From Rehmannia glutinosa (lineage: Eukaryota; Streptophyta; Magnoliopsida; Lamiales; Orobanchaceae): DNA of 64,000 bases. Below the pieces are notes generated by a model that saw nothing but the letters and a program-made list of their open reading frames with translations, was not told the origin of the DNA and did not search any database. The stretch covers positions 4,154,001-4,218,000 of the forward strand of contig CM071929.1 of the NCBI GenBank assembly GCA_016081115.2, written 5' to 3'. Position numbers and translations under genes: made by a program. Of this stretch, positions 56,101 through 64,000 are shown one piece after another; position 1 is the first letter of the stretch, and every line of letters starts with the position of its first letter.

Positions 56101-56941
56101 AGGCCATCTCCAATTGGCACTTCAAATTGCACGCCAACTCCAAATTAGAGTAAAGTGCCCCTCCAATCATACTCCATCTCTTGCGCTATTTTAGAATAAT
56201 GAATAGTGCTGCTGCGCAAGTATGGCGCAGCACTGTAGACAATCTTTTTATATTTGTTTTGTTGTTTTCAACTAATAATTGTATTTGGTGTTAAATAATG
56301 AAATAAAATTTGATTTATTAGTTGTATTTGGTGTTAAATAATGAAATAAAATTTGATTTATTAGCTTTATATTTGTTGCTTAAAAAAAAACTAATAATTG
56401 TATTTGGTGTTAAATAATGAAATAAAATTTGATTTATTAGTATGATACGTAGTTATTTTTTGTAAGGAAGCCCATATTACACTTCGAATGCATTAATTGA
56501 TTATTTATGGGAGGAATATACCAATTCGAGAGAACTAAATAACCATCACATTGTAATCTAGTTGTCTATTATGATTGTATTAGTAATTAGACTTTTTAAT
56601 TTAATCTACCCGAATGCCATATTTTAGTCCTTCACTTAAATCTTGCTATTAATTAATTAATTTTTAGTGCATAATATTTAATAAAGTATATATTAAATAT
56701 AATAATAAAGTTCATTTTTCTCTCTTAGTAAATATATTTTATAATACTATGTTAATACATAATTGATTTTTAATAAAATAATTTTTTTGTATTGAAATAA
56801 TAAGGAATATTCAATGAATATTCTTTTTAGTGCAAAATTTGAAGTAAAATGGTTGGAGATGAGTTTTAAGTTTGGTGCAGAAATTGCACTATTTTAGTGC
56901 AAAAGCTGCACTAAAATAGAATTGTGGTTGGAGATGGCCTC
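56101..56941. mobile_element. MITE with GGCCATCTCCAA ends and internal triplication
   Basis: The left end GGCCATCTCCAATTGGCA mirrors GGCCATCTCCAACCACAA read from the right. Between them a ~44-bp unit beginning TTGTATTTGGTGTTAAATAA occurs three times (56,279, 56,325, 56,398). No coding frame. The target duplication is not clear. Confidence 0.6.
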
Positions 56942-56954
56942 ATAATCCTTATTT

Positions 56955-56999
<45 letters not shown>
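56955..56999. repeat. (GA)n microsatellite
   Basis: About 22 GA dinucleotides without interruption, directly beside the MITE. Confidence 0.9.
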
Positions 57000-57001
<2 letters not shown>

Positions 57002-57479
57002 AACTAAGGGCTAAGAATCACAATTGTATATGCTTTAATTTTGAAAATTTTTATATATTGATAGAGAATAGTGGTGAAAAAAACTTTAGAAGAAAAAAGA
57101 TGAATTTTGAGTGTGTGATTGGATATAAGATGGAAAAGTAATGATGAAAGTTGATTTGTTTTAAAAATAATAAAATAATGATTGGATATGATTGGTAGTT
57201 AGAAATTTGTGAGTGAGTGAATAGTGAAATTTGTAGGAGAATGTGTAATAATGATTAGTTTTTTTTGTGAAAAAATGTGTAGATGTGATTGGTAAGATAA
57301 AATATGAGAAAAAGTAAAAGTGAGAGAATAATATATTTTCTAAAAAATTTCATAAACAATCGATGTTTGGTCAAAAAAAAAATCCAGCGAAACGAAAATA
57401 AAATTTCTTCCACATCCAATCGCAGCCTAAGGCATCTTTGAGTTAAATCACCAATGATTATGGAATCTTGAAAGAGTGC
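57000..57479. other. AT-rich stretch, unresolved
   Basis: Recurring TGATTGGATAT and CACATCCAATCGCAGCC suggest a decayed MITE, but I cannot define ends. Confidence 0.3.
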
Positions 57480-58090
57480 TAAAATCATTTTTTACTAATT
57501 AGGGTACACAATTGGAAAGATTGACTCTTACAAAAATCAATCAAGATTTGGGGGAGTTTGATTAATATTTGTGGGCATATTTGTGTCCAATGATTATGAT
57601 TTTCCTTCATAGAATCCTTTGTATTTTCCCTATAAATTGAGGGGCCTATAACAGTGGAAGACACATAAAAATACAAAAAATCGTGCATACAACAAGTATA
57701 CACGCATACTCAAATTCCAAAGTCTGACACTCTCATTTTTGCATCTGCACAGTTGGTATTTCCTTAGGTGTTACGTTACTCAGGGTCTTAGTAATCTCAG
57801 TTCGCTGAGTAATTAGATTTGTGGTGCTCCTATTCTGAGTGACCTCACTAATCTTAGTTCGCTGGGTAATTGGATTTGTGGTACTCATATCTTTTACCAA
57901 AGTCGTTGTATCTTGGTAGACTCATTGTTTTAAAACCGTGAGCATCGTGAGTGATCTCACTAATCTCAATATGTTGGGGAATTGGATTTGTGGTGCTCCT
58001 ATCATTTATTAAAGTCATTGTATATCTCAATTCGTTGGGTAATTGGATTTGTGGTGCTTCTATCATTTACCAAAGTCTTAAAGAAAGGTT
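57480..58090 (+). mobile_element. LTR-like remnant followed by a ~64-bp tandem
   Basis: A promoter-like CCTATAAATTGAGGGGCC (57,630) is followed by a leader-like stretch and then four copies of TAATTGGATTTGTGGTGCTC units spaced about 60-100 bases (57,790-58,078). Such tandems occur at copia LTR ends, but I find no clean TG/CA boundary and no gag nearby. Confidence 0.35.
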
Positions 58091-58114
58091 TCGTCACCTC
58101 AACTTGTTTTGCTG

Positions 58115-58585
58115 CCAGAGACGGATCCAAAAAAATTTTTACGAAGGGGGCACAAAACAAGGCAAAAACTCGTGTAAGACGGTCATACTATGCGACGGAG
58201 AAAAAAGTAATAATTTTATGTATGAAAAATAATATTTCTAGGTAAAAAGTAAATACTATGTCTGAATATACTTTTTTAGTTATACATATAATCTATTAGT
58301 TTTTACACTAAAAATATTATTGCTTACATTAAAAATATTACTTTTTGTTTCTGTTGTACGGTGCAACCGTCTCACAAGAAATATACTCACAAAACAAATA
58401 AAATTATAAACTATATACAAAAATAAGATAGGCGTAGTTATAAACTACATAAAAATAATAATAGGTGCAAGCTTTGTTTTTTCATCCTAAATTCCTAATT
58501 GATAGGTTTTAAAATAAACAATAAACAATTAAAAAAATTAGGGGGGACACGTGCTCCCATAGTGGGGGCAGTGCATTCGTATGTG
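58115..58585. mobile_element. hAT-like fragment with GGGGGC motifs
   Basis: CAGAGACGGATCCAAAAAAA and GAAGGGGGCACAAAAC open it. GGGGGGACACGTGCTCCC and GTGGGGGCAG close it. This resembles hAT ends of the CAGAGACGGATCC kind, but the right end has decayed. From 58,590 to 59,370 I see only a GGTTCGAGCCCC Pol III-like motif at 58,929 and no gene. Confidence 0.35.
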
Positions 58586-59378
58586 TTTACTGCTTTCTTT
58601 TTCGGTAAATGTGTAATAGACGATGTTAGTTCGAATTTTTCCCATTATATCCTTTTTGATTTTTGTTGTATCTCAACACATGGTCCAATCCTGGACCGAT
58701 TCGTCTGAGTCACATTCTATTTAGCCAGCCACCCAAATTAGTAGGTTAATATTTACACCACGAGCTTTGTAGCAATTGATATTGATCATTGTTTGTAAAT
58801 GTGTTGGTCAAAGTTTAAGCATAAGAGTGAGTTCTATAATTTATTTGAAATTTAGTTTCTCCTTCACTCGTCACTCACGTTATAAAACAAAAAAGTTTAA
58901 TCTTTGGCCTTTCAATAAGTGGTGAAGGGTTCGAGCCCCACAATGGTGGAACAATTAATATTGAGGGCTTCAAGCGGCAATGTGGGAGGCCGAAACTCGG
59001 TGGGAACTCATGGATATGCGGAGTCTAGTATGAAGCAATCACTTAACGACTCCTTGTGCGCTGTGATATTGGGGATATTAGGGACCGCAGAGCGTTGTGC
59101 GTGCTTCTCACGTACTTAGTAATTTAAAGAGGCCAAGTTGTTTCTCGAGTCAATGTTATTTGGGAACATGAAATCTCAATTATAAAAAAAAAAAAGGTTT
59201 ACTATAATTATCTAATTTTCAGATAAAAACAAAATGAGAGAAGAAAGGACAACAAATCAGAAGTGGGTTCCACCAGTCTCGTGGCCTTTACAGGCTGGAG
59301 CCCACTCACTCCCTTTCGTACTTTTGAAAACCGTACCCCTCATAAAGCATATTCTACATCCTACCCCGCACCCCACCT

Positions 59379-59386
59379 TATAAATA
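59379..59386 (+). promoter_or_regulatory. CBSX5 TATA box
   Basis: TATAAATA in a CACCT-rich context, about 120 bases before the CBSX5 ATG. Pyrimidine-rich leader sequence follows, as expected downstream of a plant TATA box. Confidence 0.6.
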
Positions 59387-59504
59387 CACCTACAAATCTG
59401 AAATTTAATTCACATTCATCTCATTTTCCCTTTTCTAAAGAATATTCGTAGATATCTCCGCCGGCGAATTCTCAGAAAACCCCCAATTTTTCCTCTGTTT
59501 TTGC

Positions 59505-60987
59505 ATGGCAGTTCGCTTGGTGGCTTATGAGGTGGCTGATCTCTGCCTAGGCAAGCCGCCGCTTCGCTCTCTGTCCTCCTCCGCCACCGTCGCCGACGCC
59601 CTCGCCGCCATCAAGTCCTCCGACGACAATTCCATCAGCGTTTGGAGCTGTGACCACTCGAAAACGAGAAATCTGGAGTGCGTTTGCGTGGGGAAAGTGT
59701 GTATGGTGGACATAATTTGCTTTCTTTGCAGGGAAGAGAATTTATCTTCTCCAGCTTTGGCTTTGAAGGCTCCAGTCTCTGTTCTGCTGTCGAAAGTTAA
59801 CGGCGGCTTGGTCAGACACGTAGAACCCTCTTCCAGGTATTTGTTCATCCATTTTTTGGTTTTTCAGAGTTTTATAATAATAAATGGAAGCTTAATTGGG
59901 GAAAAAAGAAAAAGAAAAGTTAAATTTGAAAATTGATTGATATATAAAACGAACTGGAACTAGGTAATCTTGAAAAATCATTAACGGATGTGTGTGATGT
60001 TTGCTAATTAGCTTGTATTGGGATAATTTTCATATGTTTCTTATAAATTGTTAAAAGATTAACACCAGCTTCAATGTTAATAGTTTTGTTTTTCCAAATT
60101 ATCGTTTGTGTGGTTTAATATGAAGCTCAATCTTGTGTTTTTGCATTATGCAGCTTACTAGAAGCCATTGATCTTCTCCTCCAAGGTGCCCAAAATCTCG
60201 TGGTCCCTATAAAAAGCAGCAATACAAAGAGAAAACAGCTCCAAAAACCATCAATCTGCCCAACCATTCACAATGGCCAACAATTTTGTTGGCTAACACA
60301 AGAAGACGTGATCAGATTCCTTCTCAGCTCAATTGGCCTATTCTCTTCCATTGCCGCCCTCTCCATCGACACACTCGGCATCATAAGCACTGGATTCTTA
60401 GCCGTAGAATACCATTCCCCGCCCTATCGGCTATTGAGGCAATTTCACGTTCCTCACCGATCAAACTTCGTTGGCAGTAATCGAGGATGATGGGACATTG
60501 ATCGGAGAGATTTCCCCATCACTCTATCCTGCTGCGACGAGTCAACGGCTGCAGCCATCATGACCCTCTCGGCAGGGGACCTCATGGCCTACATTGACTG
60601 TGGGGGCCCACCAGAGGAGCTTGTGAGGGTTGTGGAATCGAGGCTGAAGCAGAGGAATCTCGACGGGATGCTCAAGGAATTTATGATGATCATCAATTCA
60701 TCCAATGGTGAGTTGTCCAATTCGTCCTCATCGGACGACGAATTGCCGTCCCCACCACGACATTGTCCAGGTCGAGGAGTTATAATCGGTCGAGCAGTAG
60801 GATGGGGAGGACTGCGGAGGCGATTGTGTGCCACCGGGGAAGTTCATTGGTGGCGGTGATGATCCAGGCTATTGCGCACCGTGTGAATTATGTGTGGGTG
60901 ATTGAGGATGATTGTAGTGTGGTTGGGATTGTAACTTTTGCTAACATGTTGGAAGTTTTTCGTGATAATTTGGAGTCTATGATCTGA
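59505..60987 (+). CDS. CBSX5: CBS domain-containing protein, CBSX5 type
   Basis: Plant CBS-domain protein; CBS pairs bind adenosine ligands and some CBSX proteins regulate thioredoxins, while the job of CBSX5 is little known. Two exons, 59505-59836 and 60154-60987. It begins MAVRLVAYEVADLCLGKPPL, then ATVADALAAIKSSDDNSISV and LLEAIDLLLQGAQNLVVPIK, FCWLTQEDVIRFLLSSIGLF, TLSAGDLMAYIDCGGPPEEL, and the last CBS strand SLVAVMIQAIAHRVNYVWVI ending EVFRDNLESMI. One-base deletions near 60,423, 60,453, 60,527 and 60,766, all in CC or TT runs, break the frame. Counting them back gives 1,170 nt (389 aa), close to Arabidopsis CBSX5. All other sequence is well conserved, so I suspect errors rather than decay. 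Confidence 0.93.
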
Positions 60988-61844
60988 TTTTGTTTTTTTG
61001 AAGAGAGATGAGAATTGGCAGTGTAAGAGTGCTGATTCTTGTCCAGTGATCAAAAGTAGGAAAAAAGGAGAACTTATTGTGCATATGAGCCTGTACTCTT
61101 TTTGAGTTTTCTTATGTATTTGATGGTATGGACTTTTTTGTATGGAAAAAGTAGTCACTTTTTCTCCTTTTACACTTTTATTAAAAAGGTTTTTTTGCTT
61201 TTTGTTCAGTGATTATTCTCTTAATTTGTTTAAGGAATATAGACAGATACAATTCATTGACCCCTCAGACTAATTTCGTTTAGACTAGCTAACCACAGAC
61301 TAGGCGTCCAACCGACTGGGATTTTGATCAACAAGACTTGTGTTTCCTTCACTACTTTAACCCTAATACATAATAGGGTTAAAGTAGTAAGTTAAATTAC
61401 TCGATGGTCAAATTAACATTGATTTTTTTTTAGATAACAATTGATTGTTAGGAGCTTGTTTGAGCTCGCTTTATTGAACATAAAGAACCAAACCTATGTA
61501 TATATTTCCTTTTCAATAAGCTCTGAAATTCAATTGTATCTCAACTCAATTAGTAAAAATAAATATAGAAAATCGATGAGTGTTCACAATTTGGCAAATT
61601 GATTGAACTATATGGATGCCGAGATTTTTTTACTAAATATCAAATCGCAAAATCGATCCCTGCAACCCAATTTTTTTTTGGTTTTTCTAAGAGGTAAAAA
61701 TAGACTAAATAGTTGGGTTAGGATAAAACAATAGTTTGTATAGGAATAGTCTACGCCCTTGATGGTATTAAGTATTCGATACGGTAATGGTAATTTGATT
61801 CTTGCATGCCTTACTATACCAATTATATCAAAGATTCAAGATTA

Positions 61845-61881
<37 letters not shown>

Positions 61882-62100
61882 CAAGTCGAACGTCAAAGTC
61901 CGATAACTTCGGTATATATGCGAAATACCGAACCGATTCAAATTAATTTTTGTAAAATTTTGGTATTCGATAAGGTACCGATGGTTTAGTTCAATATTGT
62001 TAATGTTTGAATTTCCTCAAACATTATCTTTTCTTTCTTTCGAATTTTTCTTTCGGTTTATGGTTTCTTCTTGACAGTTAATAGCTTGGTTTTTCGAGGA
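60988..62100. other. CBSX5 3' flank and spacer
   Basis: No second gene. It contains an (AAT)n run at 61,844-61,880 and GGTATTCGATAAGGTACCG-type motifs (61,755-61,985) resembling a hAT subterminal region without definable ends. Confidence 0.45.
61844..61880. repeat. (AAT)n microsatellite
   Basis: About 12 AAT/ATA triplets in a row. Confidence 0.9.
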
Positions 62101-62104
62101 GTTA

Positions 62105-62590
62105 TGTTAGAAGTTTTTAATTGATTTTCTAACTCTACTAACTCCTTAGAAGTTTATTGTAGTGGGCGGTTTTCTCCTTAAATTTTGCGGGAAGTTTTTC
62201 TCCTATTTTCTTGCGGGAAGTTATTCAAGAGATAGCTATTTAAGGATCGAAACCAAAGACATTACGTTCTGATTTTAGAAGATTTGAGAGTTCATCTTCC
62301 AACTTTTTCATACTGAGGAAAATGCGAGAAGCTCGATGATACCGGAATGTTGGCAACATTGTTGGCATCATTTTCGAACTTCGAGTGTTGAGTGTTTGTC
62401 CGAGATAGATTCAAAGTGTAGAACTTAAATATTGAGTGCACTAAATGTATTATCATGTTTTGTAAAGGAGTGTTGTTGCTTTTGGAGACACAAGGGGAGT
62501 TGTTCTTCTAGTTTCCTTGTTTACTTTGTATTTTTGTATTTTGTAAACAACATCATCCTTTAATGGAAATTGAGTAGTTCCAATTTTTGA
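62105..62590 (+). mobile_element. LTR-like leader upstream of the copia gag
   Basis: It starts TGTTAGAAGTTTTTAATTG and contains AGCTATTTAAGGATCG as a TATA-like motif. GTTGGCAACATTGTTGGCAT and a T-rich U5-like end (TTGTAAACAACATCATCC) follow. No tRNA-Met primer site (TGGTATCAGAG) separates it from the gag, so either it is truncated at the junction or it is not this element's LTR. Confidence 0.4.
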
Positions 62591-62597
62591 CCTCCTG

Positions 62598-64000
62598 TTT
62601 TGGATGGAACGAATTATTCTATTGGAAGGTGAAAATGAGGGCTTATATCAAGTCCATTGATGAAAGAGCATGGAGATCTCTTCTTATGAGATGGACACCA
62701 CCAAGAATTGTGACACCGGGGAGTTACAACGGACAAACCAGAGATTGAATGGCAAAATGATGAAATCCAAATTGCAAGCTTTAATTCTAAAGCTTTATAT
62801 GCCATATTTATCTTTGTTGATATGTTTTTAAAATAATTTCTAATTGTGTTTTGAAAAAAAAGATGCTTGGAATGCATTGCAATTGCATTGTGAGGGAACA
62901 CAAAGTGTTAGAAGAACAAAGCTAAGACTCCTAGCAAGGAGATTCGAGAATCTGAGAATGGAAGAAGAAGAGACCATTGCTTCATATAATGCAAAAATCT
63001 GCGATATTGCTAATGAGGCACAATCACTTGGAGAACCTATTAGCAATGCAAGATTGGTAAGCAAGATAATGAGATCTCTTCCTGAAAGATACAATATTAA
63101 GATTTATACCATTGAAGAAACCAAAGATACTAATACTCTTAGACTTGATGAACTTTTTGGTATTTTACAAACATTTGAATTAAACTTGGGACAACAAAAA
63201 GAACATCATGTTAAAGACAAAAGTATTGCTTTTAAAACCCAAACTGGTTTTGATTTTTGTGATGTTCAAAGTAATTCAATGAAACATTTTATGAAAAACA
63301 TTCACGAATGTAATTTAAATGAAGAATCTATTGCATTATTGACCTTACGGTTTAATAGTTTACTCAAAAAATCTTCTTTGAATGACAAAGATTTCAAGTC
63401 TAAGAAACAGATTTTAAATTTTTCATATTTCCCTAAAAGTTTGAACCAAATCAAGAGAACAATTTTTAAAATCAAAAACCTTGATTTGATTCAATGTCGT
63501 GCTTGCAAAGGATTTGGTCATTATACAAAACAATGTGCAAACACTCTTAGGGAAAGAGGTATGGATTTTCTTATCTTTTAGTGATGAAGAATCAAAGATG
63601 GTGAAGAAAATTGCAAGGAACTTGTAACGATTCTTGAGGAAGAAAAAGCTCAAATCGATGGATTCAGAAATGATGCAACAAATGATGCCAACACTGAGGC
63701 ATCACAAGACAGGTTTGCTGATTCTGAATATGATTTTGTTAATCATTTTGCATCATTTCTATGTCTGAATTTAGGGTCAAAGTCCGTTGATCTAGAAAAT
63801 AAATGTCATGATGATTTGCAACTTAAATGTGAAGATCTTGTCAAAGAGAATGACATTTTAAGAGAATCTGTTAGGAGATTGGAAGTTCTTTTAACAAAGA
63901 AAGACAAAGATCTTGATCTTGTAAAATCTGAACTTACTAGTCTTGAAAAGACTATAAGTAAGTTTGATTCTAGCTCTGCTGTTATTGATGATATATTTTT
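62598..64000 (+). pseudogene. Ty1-copia gag (DUF4219/UBN2), cut by the window end
   Basis: The reading starts at GTNYSYWKVKMRAYIKSIDE-like sequence (62,598, one frame change), then RAWRSLL and WTPPRIVTP. From 62,844 it is continuous for 245 codons: DAWNALQLHCEGTQSVRRTK, LRLLARRFENLRMEEEETIA, RSLPERYNIKIYTIEE, and a zinc knuckle CRACKGFGHYTKQC at 63,498. After 63,580 a Glu/Lys-rich, probably coiled-coil segment continues to the edge (ENDILRESVRRLEVLLTKKD). Protease, integrase and RT would lie beyond the window. The N-terminal part and the 63,580-63,640 junction have stops, so this copy is damaged or carries errors. Confidence 0.8.

Noticed and set aside
60560..60859. Separate 99-codon gene beginning MTLSAGDLMAYIDCGG
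   Set aside because: It is the middle of CBSX5 exon 2, opened by a frame change upstream; the gene's true start is at 59,505.

Overview
This is a plant nuclear window, almost certainly from a eudicot. It is AT-rich and has four spliced host genes with canonical GT-AG introns separated by nested transposable elements. An asterid such as Lamiales is possible, but that is only an impression from the proteins and LINEs.

The host genes, left to right, are: protochlorophyllide oxidoreductase (POR, + strand, 1.9-4.2 kb); a GCR2/LanC-like protein (- strand, 5.2-14.3 kb, stretched by a 6.3 kb LINE in intron 2); the ribosome-biogenesis factor BRX1 (+ strand, 33.3-36.7 kb, fully intact, 315 codons plus stop in eight exons); and a CBSX5-type CBS-domain protein (+ strand, 59.5-61.0 kb). 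They share no pathway. POR, GCR2 and CBSX5 carry several one- or two-base losses in short homopolymers, while all splice sites and catalytic motifs remain. The same signature separates the two LTRs of the Ty3 element, so I read these as residual sequencing or assembly indels rather than true pseudogenes.

Mobile DNA makes up most of the rest. LINE-1 (7.5-13.8 kb) has a 20-bp target duplication. LINE-2 (about 17.6-31.4 kb) is split inside its reverse transcriptase by a complete-ended Athila-like Ty3 element (21,738-29,408, TSD AAGGG, tRNA-Asp-type primer site). That element keeps gag and protease but has lost RT, RNase H and integrase. LINE-3 (about 37.95-48.23 kb, 13-bp TSD) contains a segment with an LTR end, a TGGCGCCGTCTGTGGG primer site and about 3.7 kb of satellite units near 71-72 bp.

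The 48-58 kb stretch is a mosaic of DNA transposons. Several have perfect target duplications: an 866-bp MULE-type MITE (10 bp), three hAT-type elements (8 bp each), and a 0.7 kb poly(A) retroposon that shares its 3' tail with LINE-3. The right edge (62.6-64 kb) is the gag of a Ty1-copia element that runs off the window.

No protein system here looks wholly new. The best candidates for follow-up are the palindrome-rich non-autonomous Athila derivative, the satellite-filled LTR element inside LINE-3, the MITE family that keeps landing in or beside genes, and a perfect 21-bp hairpin in a BRX1 intron.
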